From the NCBI GenBank assembly GCA_965199705.1, contig OZ241359.1:2728001-2792000 (forward strand): 64,000 nt of DNA, read 5' to 3'. Each line of letters starts with the position of its first letter. The stretch's first letter is position 1. Shown piece by piece: positions 25,841 to 35,357 of this stretch. The position numbers and the translations under genes are program-made. Source of the stretch: Azophilus sp965199705 (lineage in GTDB: Bacteria; Pseudomonadota; Gammaproteobacteria; Pseudomonadales; Azotimanducaceae). The notes beneath the pieces are model-generated. The model was not told the DNA's origin and searched no databases. It saw nothing but the letters and a program-made list of their open reading frames with translations.

Positions 25841-27796
25841 GAGGCGCTTGCGCTGTTTCTAATTGATTGAATGGTTTGATGTTATGTGAGGCGTCGAAAA
25901 TTTATTCTCCCGGAGAAGCGGGGATTTGGCCCGATTTTGGGGTGTTTCGGCCCGAATTGGCGGATTTTCACCCCAAGGTTGGTTGTTGCAGCCGAGGAGG
26001 CGGAAGCGCCGGTTGTCATGTGGCAAAATGGTGGTTGTAAATCAAACAATTGCCGACCTTCGAGGTGATCATGACAACCGGCCCGAACAATGTACTTTTT
26101 TCTTGGGACGCTGTCGAGCCGCTGGCGGATCTGAAACGCCTGTCGATGGTGCTGGAGCACTTGCCGGACGCGGAGTTGGTTGCGGCGCTTGCGGCGAAGC
26201 GGGGTCGGGGCAGGAACGATTTTCCGGTTCGCGCGATGTGGCGCGCCTTGGTGGCGGGGGTGGTTTTCCAGCACGCCTCGGTGGCGTCGCTGGTTCGGGA
26301 GTTGCGCCGCAATCCGTCGCTGCTGTCGGTGTGCGGTTTCAATCCGTTGCCACGGCAGGGCCGCCCGGTTGCGCGGGTCGAGCGGGACGCGCGCACGGGT
26401 CGGTCGGTTGTGGTGCGGGAGGCGGCGCCGGTTTTGCCCTGCGTTCCGAACGAGTGGAACTTCTCGCGCCTGCTCAGGAACCTGATTGACTTGGAGGACA
26501 GGCAGGGGTTGGTCAGCGGCCTGGTGGACGAACTGCGTGGCCGATTGCTGGCGGTGCTGCCGGACTACGGCGTGCATCTGGGGTGCGACGGCAAGGCGGT
26601 GGCGAGCCATTCCACCGGGCGGGTCAACCGCGGCGCCGGGGGTGAGGGTTCGGATCCAGACGCGGATTGGGGCAAGCACGAAACGCGGGGCGTGGACAAG
26701 CAAGGGCGCGCCTGGAGGCGGGTCAAGAGTTGGTTCGGCTACGGTCTGCATCTGATTGCGGACACCCGCTATGAGTTGCCGGTGGCCTTTGCGGTGACGC
26801 GGGCATCGGCTTCGGAGCAGCCGGTGGTGGGGAAGCTGCTGGCGGAGTTGTTCGAGGCTGAGCCGGGTCTGGCGCAGCGGTGCCGGGACTTCAGCGCAGA
26901 TCGGGGCTATGACGGCGGAGCGTTGAAGCAGGCGTTGTGGGACGAGCACGGGATTCGGCCGCTGATTGACACCCGGCTGATGTGGCGCGAAGAGAAGCAG
27001 GATCCGAACCACGATCCCGCGCAGCCGATCCTGCGCAGCCTGGCCCCCGAGCGGACGGACAACATCCTGTACAGCGAGCGGGGCGAGGTGTCGTGCCGCT
27101 GCCCGGCGACAGGGACGGAGCGCCCGATGGCGTTCCAGGGGTTCGAATCGGACCGGGGGACGCTGAAGTACCGGTGTCCGGCGGCGGCTTGCGACCTGAA
27201 GTGCGAGGGCCGGGCGGCGTGTCTTTCGCAGTCCGGCTCGAAGGCGGGCGACTTCGGGCGCATTGTGCGTATCGATCTCAAGCGCGCGAACCGGCGCATC
27301 TTCACCCCCACGCCCTGGGGCTCGCCCGCTTGGCGACGCGGCTACAACCGACGCTCGGCACTGGAGCGGATCAACGCGCGCCTGGACCGCAGCTTCGGCT
27401 TCGAGGTGCATTTCATCCGCGGCCTGGCCAAGATGAAGACACGGATGGGGCTGGCGCTCGCGGTGATGATGGCGCTGGCGGTCGCCGCCGTGGTCGAGGG
27501 ACGAGACGAACGGATGCGCTCGCTCGTGCGCCCGGTCCCGTTTGCAGACACCGGATAGCGCTGCGCCAACCCCCAACCGCTCCAACCCGTCCCCTGCCAG
27601 CCCCTGGACGCGGCGCCCCTGTCCGCAGCACACCCTTGTTGAGAGCCTTTCTCATCTACCCGCGATCGGCCCTCGTTCCAACCTCTCCCCAGCACCCCAA
27701 TCCGCTGCCCCGCCTTCAATCAATCCTCCCGCACTGCCAAATCCGCTCCACTACACCTCCCCATCCCGACAAAAACACCCACAGCGCAAGCGCCTC
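25841..27796. mobile_element. 1,956-bp insertion sequence, copy 1
   Basis: Perfect 15-bp inverted ends GAGGCGCTTGCGCTG (25,841-25,855) and CAGCGCAAGCGCCTC (27,782-27,796), flanked by the 5-bp target duplication TGCTA on both sides. Copy 2 lies inverted at 58,190-60,145. The ~220 bp after the transposase stop are non-coding. Confidence 0.9.
26071..27558 (+). CDS. DDE transposase (IS4/IS1182-like) of the 1,956-bp IS, copy 1
   Basis: Start ATG 26,071 (MTTGPNNVLFSWDAV), just after GAGGTGATC as ribosome-binding site, 495 aa. Catalytic positions fit a DDE_Tnp_1 fold: LGCDGKAVASHS (first Asp), FSADRGYDGG (second Asp) and YNRRSALERINARL (Y-R-E signature with the Glu). A Cys cluster (YRCPAAACDLKCEGRAAC) lies before the last motif, as in IS1182-type enzymes. 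Copy 2 at 58,428 differs by a single residue, pointing to recent movement. Confidence 0.85.
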   Translation: MTTGPNNVLFSWDAVEPLADLKRLSMVLEHLPDAELVAALAAKRGRGRNDFPVRAMWRALVAGVVFQHASVASLVRELRRNPSLLSVCGFNPLPRQGRPVARVERDARTGRSVVVREAAPVLPCVPNEWNFSRLLRNLIDLEDRQGLVSGLVDELRGRLLAVLPDYGVHLGCDGKAVASHSTGRVNRGAGGEGSDPDADWGKHETRGVDKQGRAWRRVKSWFGYGLHLIADTRYELPVAFAVTRASASEQPVVGKLLAELFEAEPGLAQRCRDFSADRGYDGGALKQALWDEHGIRPLIDTRLMWREEKQDPNHDPAQPILRSLAPERTDNILYSERGEVSCRCPATGTERPMAFQGFESDRGTLKYRCPAAACDLKCEGRAACLSQSGSKAGDFGRIVRIDLKRANRRIFTPTPWGSPAWRRGYNRRSALERINARLDRSFGFEVHFIRGLAKMKTRMGLALAVMMALAVAAVVEGRDERMRSLVRPVPFADTG

Positions 27797-28421
27797 TGCT
27801 AACACTATTCTCGCCGCCATGTGAATCTGGCCTTATACTAACCTTTCGCAGCAACTTGCTCTCTTTGTCGTACGCTACAAGAGCAATGTTTCCGCTTCCT
27901 CTTTCTGGACTCAGATTGATTGCTATATTGCTTTCTGAATTTTCGGAGTGGCGGGACTCAACGAAATCCAGAAATGCTTCTATGGTCGCAGAGTACTCGT
28001 CCTCTGAACAATTTTCGGGAATCAGCAGTTTCACCAACTTTCCATCGTCAAACGCTGCGTATACTGCAAACAGCATGGAGTATTCAGGTTCCTTCACGCC
28101 TGATGCAGTTACAATAGTTGCTTGAAATTTTCGATCCTTCGAAAATAAATTGCCCCAAAGAGATTTCAACGCTCTCTTGAGAACATAGTAATGGTCCTTT
28201 CCCGCCTCTTGCAGAAAGCTATCGAAATAGGGTTTCAGCAGGAAAATCGCTAAAGCGGGGAAAGCAAACCACTCGATGCCCGCCTGTGGGCTTGGTTCAG
28301 GTAGCGAAACCCTCTCCAGTCTGAGAGAGTCGGCGTTCGCGCTGGCACAAAATTCATCCAGGAGCCCGGCGGGCACCTCGCTATGGTGAAGCAGCGCGAT
28401 GTGAGGTTTGGTGTCGGTCAC
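27720..28421 (-). CDS. Hypothetical protein whose 3' end was replaced by an IS
   Basis: 233 aa in its present form, family not recognised. Residues 1-208 are native (TDTKPHIALLHHSEVPAGLL ... HGGENSVS). The IS inserted at the TGCTA duplication two codons before the original stop. Joining the flanks restores ENSVSNC followed by TAG. The present frame instead reads about 25 residues into the IS. The middle (IEWFAFPALAIFLLKPYFDS) is hydrophobic, perhaps membrane-associated. Because only two native codons are lost, activity might survive. Confidence 0.5.
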   Translation of the reverse strand: MTDTKPHIALLHHSEVPAGLLDEFCASANADSLRLERVSLPEPSPQAGIEWFAFPALAIFLLKPYFDSFLQEAGKDHYYVLKRALKSLWGNLFSKDRKFQATIVTASGVKEPEYSMLFAVYAAFDDGKLVKLLIPENCSEDEYSATIEAFLDFVESRHSENSESNIAINLSPERGSGNIALVAYDKESKLLRKVSIRPDSHGGENSVSRGACAVGVFVGMGRCSGADLAVRED

Positions 28422-28753
28422 CTTCCCAACTCCCTATTCACCCAAGGTCAGTGGGCAGACTGCGGCTCAAACAAGAGCCCGTATCCCCTCAGTGTGTTGA
28501 AGGCTCGTGCATAACCAAGAGTCCACCAGCAACATCAAAAATGGCACATCATCATCTATTGCTGTGCTGGACTGTTCAAGTGGCGTGCGATCATTTGAGA
28601 GATTGGCCCACTACTGTCCGGTTCAATTGGACTTGGTATGTCATAAAGGGATGAATATTTAAATTTTTTTGGAGAATTTTGGTGGTGCCGACTTGAACCC
28701 GATGGTGCTATCCGGCGATCTTCCGGGAACGCATCCCCAGAGACCGCAACCCC
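28422..28753. other. Non-coding stretch upstream of the IS4 transposase
   Basis: No gene is seen. The last ~100 bp, from the AT-rich ATTTAAATTTTTTTGGAG onward, probably contain the left end and promoter of the IS4 element, but the terminal inverted repeat cannot be fixed because the right end is lost. Confidence 0.35.
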
Positions 28754-29805
28754 ATGTTTACCGGCAAAACGCTGTTCGCACAGATCATGGACTTTCTGCC
28801 TTGGACTGCCTTCGCGCGAATCGTCGCGCGCTATTCAGGCAATCGCGGTATTCGCACGCTGCCGTGCGCGGAGCACTTCCGCGTTCTGGCATTTGCTCAA
28901 CTGACCTATCGGGAGAGCCTGCGCGACATCGAAGCCTGTCTCTCGGCACAGTCGGCCAAGTTGTACCACATGGGCATCCACTCACCCGTGAGACGCTCTA
29001 CCTTGGCCGACGCCAACGAACGCCGAGACTGGCGCATCTTTGCCGAATTCGCGCAGCGATTGATCGTGCAGGCTCGCAAGCTCTACGCCGAGGAGGACTT
29101 GGGGCTGGAACTGTCGAATACGGTTTACGCGCTCGACTCAACTACCATTGATCTTTGCCTGTCGCTGTTCCCCTGGGCGCCGTTTCGCCGGGCCAAGGCC
29201 GCTGTCAAAATGCACACGCTTCTCGACTTGCGCGGCAACATTCCAGGCTTCATCCACATTTCCGACGGCAAGCTGCACGACGTCAAAGTGCTTGATTCGC
29301 TGATCCCGCAGCCCGGCGCGATTTATGTGATGGATCGAGCCTACCTCGATTTCGGACGCCTGTTCGGGTTGCAAGAAGCCGGCGCATTGTTCGTGACCCG
29401 CGCCAAAGCGAACACTGACCTGCGCCGGGTTTACTCGGCTCCAAGCAACCGCGAACTGGGAATCATCTGCGATCAGACGGTGGCATTGGCCGGCTTCTAC
29501 AGCCGTCGGAGATACCCGCGCTACTTGCGCCGCATTCGGTTCAAGGACCCAGATACGCAAAAAACGCTCATCTTCCTGACCAATCTGTTCGGGCTGCCGC
29601 CAATGACCGTGTGTGAACTCTACAAGGCTCGCTGGCAAGTCGAGTTGTTCTTCAAGTGGATCAAGCAGCATTTGCGCATCAAGAAGTTCTACGGCACATC
29701 CGAGAACGCCGTGAAGACACAAATCTGGGTCGCCGTATCGGTGTACCTGCTCGTCGCCATCATCAGCAAGCGACTCGGCCTGGACGCCTCGCTCTACACA
29801 TTGCT
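28754..29805 (+). pseudogene. IS4-family transposase, C-terminus lost
   Basis: The frame begins MFTGKTLFAQIMDFLPWTAF and has the full DDE set: VYALDSTTIDL, YVMDRAYLDF and WQVELFFKWIKQHLRIKKF with the YREK-type Glu. It then ends abruptly after GLDASLYTLL, where relatives continue for about 20-30 residues. From there the DNA is that of the methyltransferase gene whose complete copy is at 35,358. The frame continues as nonsense to 29,896. The same deletion removed the right end of the IS and the 5' half of the methyltransferase gene. Confidence 0.75.
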
Positions 29806-30641
29806 TCTTCTTGCACCTTCACGAAGATCGTACCGAGTCTGTCTGCGATTCCTGCTACCAAAGCCGCAAGAAGCAGGCCGAATCCGATATCGTTGATCGC
29901 CTGAGGCGCGGAGCGCCCTATCCAGAGGAGAAGTGCTTGTACCAACCGGTGGAACTGTCTGAATGCGCGGATTGGAGGTTGCTGCGTGAAGATTCACATG
30001 TGCGATTCGACCTGATTCGGGACGTATGCAGGTCGATTGGTCTGCCAAGAGAGCACTCATCCTATCTTGATATTGGGTGCAACACCGGTTTCTTTTGCCA
30101 TCGGATGTCACAACTGGGATTTGTATCAAGCGGCGTCGATGTCACAGCAGCAGATGTGGAAATCGCCAGGCTCTTGGGAAGTTATATTCGACACGACTAC
30201 GTTAACTATGTGGTGGCTGATGCTCATGAATATCTGGCTGGTACGGCTGACACTCCCGTCGACGTATGTTCGGCTTTTAGTGTTTTTCAGTGGGTCATGA
30301 TGCAAAAGTCACCGGCTCACGGTCTTGACTGTATGCGCTGGTTGTTCCAAAAGACTCGTCTTGTCTGTCTTCTTGAGATGGGGGAATCTACGGAAGACCA
30401 CTACATTGACCGGATTGGCGGCATGCAATACGACAGCAACTGGATCTACGAGTTCATGAAGTCCGAGGGAGGTTTTGCCCGGATCGATGTGCTGGAAAAA
30501 CGACGTTATCCAATCTGGCGAGACATATTTGTCGGCTTCAAGCCCGAGTGCAGCGAAGTGAAGCCCATGGAAGGCCGCTGGCTGCCTACGAAACCATGGA
30601 AGAAACTCGCAAGACGCCTGTTCCGCAGGTTGTCTTCTTGA
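29803..30641 (+). pseudogene. SAM-dependent methyltransferase, 5'-truncated copy of the fusion gene at 35,358
   Basis: It encodes FLHLHEDRTESVCDSCYQSR (Cys-rich piece), then YLDIGCNTGFFCHRMSQLGF (SAM motif I) and VDVCSAFSVFQWVMM through to RRLFRRLSS. It is nearly identical to residues about 175-428 of the complete gene at 35,358-36,644, in inverted orientation. The thymidine-kinase-like N-terminus was lost at the IS4 junction. It may be expressed from an internal start (TTG 29,811), since the methyltransferase domain is whole. Confidence 0.7.
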
Positions 30642-30644
30642 TTG

Positions 30645-31088
30645 GCATGCACCGTTGAACCTGCTTGAAACTACAGGGCGGTCGTGATCTGGCCATGCCC
30701 GTTGCCGCCTTCTTCAAGGGCGAGGATGCTGGACAACCTGGCCATCTTCGCGAGGTCGGCAGCGGTCGCGATCTCCGAGTCTTCAAGTGACAGCTGCTCA
30801 TTGTCGAGGGCGGCTAAAAGAACTTCCTTCCGAGAGGCGCTGCACGCTTGGGCTGACCCGGATATTGCACCAGGGCACTGATCGAATGAGCTGATCTACC
30901 CTGCCATGCAATCGATTGCCTCCTGAATCAACGCGCAATCTCGACGACACTTTGCGCTGGCCGTACGAACATCACGGCCCCCGATTGCACCAGCTTGCGA
31001 ATGGCTGCACGCACCGCAATGATGTCGCACACGAATTGGCGGTTCTGGCGCACATACGAGGCCCCTTCGGCCGTGCACACTGGTCGGC
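30645..31088. repeat. Duplicated 440-bp block before an Rpn gene (copy 1)
   Basis: From GCATGCACCGTTGAACCTGC to the Rpn start this matches 40,898-41,338 with few changes. On the minus strand, ending at TAG 30,671, it could encode a gene end (MARLSSILALEEGGNGHGQ) that resembles the last residues of the giant glycosyltransferase at 22,544 (SRILDLEEGGDSD). It is probably a relic; no complete gene. Confidence 0.5.
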
Positions 31089-32207
31089 ATGCAGCACGAT
31101 GCTACCTACAAGGCCGCCTTCACCCACACGCGCATGATGCGCGACCAGCTGCTTCTGCTCGAACAACTGGTCGGAGATCGGCTGCCCATGCTGCGTCGCC
31201 TGCGCCTGGATACCTTGCAACGCCTTTCCAGTGAATATCTGACCGACAATCTGGAACGCCGCTTCGGCGACATGGTCTGGCGGGTCGGCTTGCAACCTGC
31301 ATCACCCGACGACGAGGCCGAAGAACCGCACTGGCTGCACATCCTGGTGATGCTGGAGTTCCAGTCTCGACCGGAATGGATCATGGCCGCACGGGTGCAG
31401 AACTACGCCAGCTTGCTGTATCTGGCTCTGCACAAGGAGAAGCCGTTCAGCGCCAGCAATCCAATACCGCCGGTGTTGCCGATTGTGCTCTACAACGGCT
31501 CCACGCCATGGCGGGCGCCGCTGCGCCTTTCGGCCCTGAAGGGCTCTGGGATGGAAACGGTGATGGAAACGGTGGAGTCGGGGCCGGCGGGTGTGCATGT
31601 GGCGCCGATGGAACTGGTGGGAGACGGCTATATTCTGGTCGATCAACAGGCGTTGTTGGGAGAGGACCTGCTGGAAGACAATGCGGCGACCTTGCTGGCG
31701 TGGATCGAGGGTCTGAAGGGTCCGAAGGACATGCCCCGGCTGGTGAAGCGCTGTTATGAGTGGCTTTCCGAGGCGGAGGATGGCAGTCTTCTGGACGTGC
31801 TGATGCGCAAGCTGGAAGCATGGATTGGGAATGCGGATATCAAGGACGCACAGGAGTGGCGTATGAAACTGATCAGGATCCGGGAGTCTGCGGCGGAAGT
31901 GGTGCGCCAGCCGATTGATTTCGAGGAGCGTATAGCGCGCTGGGAGCGGCAGGTAGAGGCACGGGGTGAAGCGCGAGGCGAGACGCGAGGCCGGGCCGAA
32001 GGCGAGGCGCGAGGTGAGGCGATAGCATTGGCTCGGGAGCGCACTCTGCTTGAGCGTCAGGTTGCGCTGCGCTTTGGCGGCGATACGGCGGAGCGTTTTG
32101 GTGTTTTGCTGGAGGGCGTTTCCGACCCGGAGCGTCTGGCCGGGGTGGGAGAGTGGATCATCGAGTGTGAGGACGGCGCCTCGTTGCTGGCGCGCATGGG
32201 CGAGTGA
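31089..32207 (+). CDS. Rpn-family nuclease, paralogue 2
   Basis: 372 aa, with Asp61 and Glu90-x-Gln92 kept. It is almost identical to paralogue 1 up to residue ~290. The repeat linker is different and lacks the VFDNG start: VEARGEARGETRGRAEGEAR. The tail ends EDGASLLARMGE. Downstream is a 58-bp tandem duplication and then the 5' piece of an IS630 gene. Together with paralogue 3 it forms a convergent pair, making a long inverted repeat. Confidence 0.85.
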   Translation: MQHDATYKAAFTHTRMMRDQLLLLEQLVGDRLPMLRRLRLDTLQRLSSEYLTDNLERRFGDMVWRVGLQPASPDDEAEEPHWLHILVMLEFQSRPEWIMAARVQNYASLLYLALHKEKPFSASNPIPPVLPIVLYNGSTPWRAPLRLSALKGSGMETVMETVESGPAGVHVAPMELVGDGYILVDQQALLGEDLLEDNAATLLAWIEGLKGPKDMPRLVKRCYEWLSEAEDGSLLDVLMRKLEAWIGNADIKDAQEWRMKLIRIRESAAEVVRQPIDFEERIARWERQVEARGEARGETRGRAEGEARGEAIALARERTLLERQVALRFGGDTAERFGVLLEGVSDPERLAGVGEWIIECEDGASLLARMGE

Positions 32208-32320
32208 TGTCCGCCTGGACGTCTCGCCTCAACATGATTGCCCGACCTCATAATTCCGAAAGTGATGTCCGCCTGGACGTCTCGCCTCAACATGATTGCC
32301 CGACCTCATAATTCCGAAAA
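32205..32320. repeat. 58-bp tandem duplication at the Rpn/IS630 boundary
   Basis: GTGATGTCCGCCTGGACGTC ... CATAATTCCGAAA is present twice in a row. The same sequence occurs once at 119-176 and once at 14,984-15,041. Confidence 0.8.
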
Positions 32321-32429
32321 AGTCGGAACGGGAAGAATTGGGGGCGATCACGAACAAGGGTTCGCACCGCTCCCAGAAGGTGATCAACGCCTTGATCCTG
32401 CTCAACTGCAACTACGGGGAGCACAACGG
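32278..32429 (+). pseudogene. IS630 transposase, 5' fragment
   Basis: It reads PDLIIPKKSEREELGAITNK through LILLNCNYGEHN, identical to the start at 15,018, and is cut at 32,429 where the inverted oxidoreductase fragment begins. Confidence 0.65.
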
Positions 32430-32449
32430 CTGCTCATTGAAGGTTTCGT

Positions 32450-32720
32450 TTAGATAAACGATCTGCGGGCCCCATCGCGCCACCTTGACCAAAGCGCAAG
32501 CGAGTGCCAATCATGTCGTATTCCAGCCCGGTGTTGGCGCCTTGGTAGGGGTGGTCTCTGGAAACCACGGGCGGCTCCAGCCCGCCGCCTTCGAAAAGCC
32601 CGACCTGCAAGCCACTGCCAGAGAGCGCCCGAGCCAGGGATATGCCAGCAGGGCCAGCGCCGTAAATCGCCACATCGCAATCAAACTGTCGATGCCAATC
32701 AGCGCTGTCTGAAGATATCA
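32450..32720 (-). pseudogene. GMC/FAD-dependent oxidoreductase, N-terminal fragment (second copy)
   Basis: Minus strand: FDCDVAIYGAGPAGISLARA, GLFEGGGLEPP, GLEYDMIGTRLRF. It matches the fragment at 22,667-22,882 and extends a few residues further. It is truncated at both sides and non-functional. Confidence 0.65.
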
Positions 32721-32823
32721 AGGCCCGACCCTGAAGATTATCGCTTGCGTCATGAAAGAAGCCATACAGCACAAGCCTGAAGCAGCTTCCCGGTTCCGTT
32801 CAAGCAGCGCCTGAGAACGAGTC

Positions 32824-33894
32824 TTATTGGGCCATTCGCGCCAGCAACGAAGCGCCGTCCTCACACTCAATGATCCACTCTCCCACCTCGGCCAGACGCT
32901 CCGGGTCGGAAACGCCCGCCAGCAAAACACCAAAACGCTCCGCCGTATCGCCGCCAAAGCGCAGCGCAACCATACGCTCAAGCAGAGCGCGCTCCCGAGC
33001 CAATGCGGTCTCCTCGCCTTCGGCCCGGCCTCGCGCCTCTACCTGCCGCTCCCAGCGCGCTATCCGCTCCTCGAAATCAATCGGCTGGCGCACCACTTCC
33101 GCCGCAGACTCCCGGATCCTGATCAGTTTCATACGCCACTCCTGTGCATCCTGAATATCCGCATTCCCAATCCATGCCTCCAGCTTGCGCATCAGCACGT
33201 CCAGAAGACTGCCATCCTCCGCCTCGGAAAGCCACTCATAACAGCGCTTCACCAGCCGGGGCATGTCTTTCGGACCCTTCAGACCCTCGATCCACGCCAG
33301 CAAGGTCGCCGCATTGTCTTCCAGCAGGTCCTCTCCCAACAACGCCTGTTGATCGACCAGAATATAGCCGTCTCCCACCAGTTCCATCGGCGCCACATGC
33401 ACACCCGCCGGCCCCGACTCCACCGTTTCCATCCCAGAGCCCTTCAGGGCCGAAAGGCGCAGCGGCGCCCGCCATGGCGTGGAGCCGTTGTAGAGCACAA
33501 TCGGCAACACCGGCGGTATTGGATTGCTGGCGCTGAACGGCTTCTCCTTGTGCAGAGCCAGATACAGCAAGCTGGCGTAGTTCTGCACCCGTGCGGCCAT
33601 GATCCATTCCGGTCGAGACTGGAACTCCAGCATCACCAGGATGTGCAGCCAGTGCGGTTCTTCGGCCTCGTCGTCGGGTAATGCAGGTTGCAAGCCGACC
33701 CGCCAGACCATGTCGCCGAAGCGGCGTTCCAGATTGTCGGTCAGATATTCACTGGAAAGGCGTTGCAAGGTATCCAGGCGCAGGCGACGCAGCATGGGCA
33801 GCCGGTCTCCGACCAGTTGTTCGAGCAGAAGCAGCTGGTCGCGCATCATGCGCGTGTGGGTGAAGGCGGCCTTGTAGGTAGCATCGTGCTGCAT
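32824..33894 (-). CDS. Rpn-family nuclease, paralogue 3
   Basis: 356 aa. Catalytic residues are as in paralogue 1. It has the shortest linker (VEARGRAEGEETALARER) and lacks one METV repeat in the middle (GMETVESGP rather than GMETVMETVESGP). It ends LLARMAQ at TAA 32,824. The 75 bp before the start are the common Rpn leader, joined directly to the end of paralogue 4, so paralogues 3 and 4 are a head-to-tail tandem. Confidence 0.85.
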   Translation of the reverse strand: MQHDATYKAAFTHTRMMRDQLLLLEQLVGDRLPMLRRLRLDTLQRLSSEYLTDNLERRFGDMVWRVGLQPALPDDEAEEPHWLHILVMLEFQSRPEWIMAARVQNYASLLYLALHKEKPFSASNPIPPVLPIVLYNGSTPWRAPLRLSALKGSGMETVESGPAGVHVAPMELVGDGYILVDQQALLGEDLLEDNAATLLAWIEGLKGPKDMPRLVKRCYEWLSEAEDGSLLDVLMRKLEAWIGNADIQDAQEWRMKLIRIRESAAEVVRQPIDFEERIARWERQVEARGRAEGEETALARERALLERMVALRFGGDTAERFGVLLAGVSDPERLAEVGEWIIECEDGASLLARMAQ

Positions 33895-33969
33895 GCCGAC
33901 CAGTGTGCACGGCTGAAGAGGCCCCGTATGTGCGCCAGAACCACCAATTCGTGTGCGACATCACGGACA

Positions 33970-35100
33970 TCACTCGCCCATTCGCGCCAGCAACGAGGCG
34001 CCGTCCTCACACTCGATGATCCACTCTCCCACCCCGGCCAGACGCTCCGGGTCGGAAACGCCCTCCAGCAAAACACCAAAACGCTTCGCCGTGTCGCCGC
34101 CAAAGCGCAGCGCAACCATACGCCCGAGCAGAGTGCGTTCCCGAGCCAATGCGATCGCCTCACCTCGCGCTTCGCCTCGCGCCTCGCCTTCGGCCCGGCC
34201 TCGCGCTTCGCCGTCAGCCCTGCCATTATCAAACACCTGCCGCTCCCAACGCGCTATACGCTCCTCAAAATCAATCGGCTGGCGCACCACTTCCGCCGCA
34301 GACTCCCGGATCCTGATCAGTTTCATACGCCACTCCTGTGCGTCCTTGATATCCGCATTCCCAATCCATGCCTCCAGCTTGCGCATCAGCACGTCCAGAA
34401 GACTGCCATCCTCCGCCTCGGAAAGCCACTCATAACAGCGCTTCACCAGCCGGGGCATGTCTTTCGGACCCTTCAGACCCTCGATCCACGCCAGCAAGGT
34501 CGCCGCATTGTCTTCCAGCAGGTCCTCTCCCAACAACGCCTGTTGATCGACCAGAATATAGCCGTCTCCCACCAGTTCCATCGGCGCCACATGCACACCC
34601 GCCGGCCCCGACTCCACCGGTTCCATCACCGTTTCCATCCCAGAGCCCTTCAGGGCCGAAAGGCGCAGCGGCGCCCACCATGGCGTGGAGCCGTTGTAGA
34701 GCACAATCGGCAACACCGGCGGTATTGGATTGCTGGCGCTGAACGGCTTCTCCTTGTGCAGAGCCAGATACAGCAAGCTGGCGTAGTTCTGCACCCGTGC
34801 GGCCATGATCCATTCCGGTCGAGACTGGAACTCCAGCATCACCAGGATGTGCAGCCAGTGCGGTTCTTCGGCCTCGTCGTCGGGTGATGCAGGTTGCAAG
34901 CCGACCCGCCAGACCATGTCGCCGAAGCGGCGTTCCAGATTGTCGGTCAGATATTCACTGGAAAGGCGTTGCAAGGTATCCAGGCGCAGGCGACGCAGCA
35001 TGGGCAACCGGTCTCCGACCAGTTGTTCGAGCAGAAGCAGCTGGTCGCGCATCATGCGCGTGTGGGTGAAGGCGGCCTTGTAGGTAGCATCGTGCTGCAT
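33970..35100 (-). CDS. Rpn-family nuclease, paralogue 4
   Basis: 376 aa, intact nuclease residues. The linker reads VFDNGRADGEARGRAEGEAR then GEARGEAIALARER. It has METVMEPVESG in the middle, as in paralogue 5 at 41,339. The stop TGA (33,970) is followed by the leader of paralogue 3. The upstream flank again begins with an Rpn tail (35,176-35,282), so this array grew by unequal exchange of whole units. Confidence 0.85.
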   Translation of the reverse strand: MQHDATYKAAFTHTRMMRDQLLLLEQLVGDRLPMLRRLRLDTLQRLSSEYLTDNLERRFGDMVWRVGLQPASPDDEAEEPHWLHILVMLEFQSRPEWIMAARVQNYASLLYLALHKEKPFSASNPIPPVLPIVLYNGSTPWWAPLRLSALKGSGMETVMEPVESGPAGVHVAPMELVGDGYILVDQQALLGEDLLEDNAATLLAWIEGLKGPKDMPRLVKRCYEWLSEAEDGSLLDVLMRKLEAWIGNADIKDAQEWRMKLIRIRESAAEVVRQPIDFEERIARWERQVFDNGRADGEARGRAEGEARGEARGEAIALARERTLLGRMVALRFGGDTAKRFGVLLEGVSDPERLAGVGEWIIECEDGASLLARMGE

Positions 35101-35175
35101 GCCGACCAGTGTGCACGGCTGAAGAGGCCCCGTATGTGCGCCAGAACCACCAATTCGTGTGCGACATCACGGATA

Positions 35176-35282
35176 TCACTCGGCCATTCGCGCCAGCAAC
35201 GAGGCGCCGTCCTCACACTCGATGATCCACTCTCCCACCTCGGCCAAACGCTCAGGCTCGGAAACGCCCGCCAGCGATTCCA
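35176..35282 (-). pseudogene. Rpn tail fragment
   Basis: Minus strand encodes LAGVSEPERLAEVGEWII ... LLARMAE and TGA at 35,176. It is only the last ~35 codons of an Rpn-type gene; the rest was lost beyond 35,282. The next ~75 bp are the end of the methyltransferase region. Confidence 0.7.
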
Positions 35283-35357
35283 TCAAACATCACAAGCCGC
35301 ATATACCATTCCTCTGATCGCACGCAACGAGACTCATCCCCGAACGGTGAATGCCAA

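Noticed and set aside
25882..27633. 583-residue open frame antisense to the IS transposase (also 58,353-60,104)
   Set aside because: It mirrors the transposase frame, is rich in Arg/Pro/His with no fold motifs, and occurs only because the GC-rich gene has few stops on the other strand.
33688..34887. 399-residue open frame on the plus strand across two Rpn genes (and similar antisense frames at other Rpn copies)
   Set aside because: It is the complement of conserved Rpn coding sequence, with low-complexity His/Gln/Arg content.
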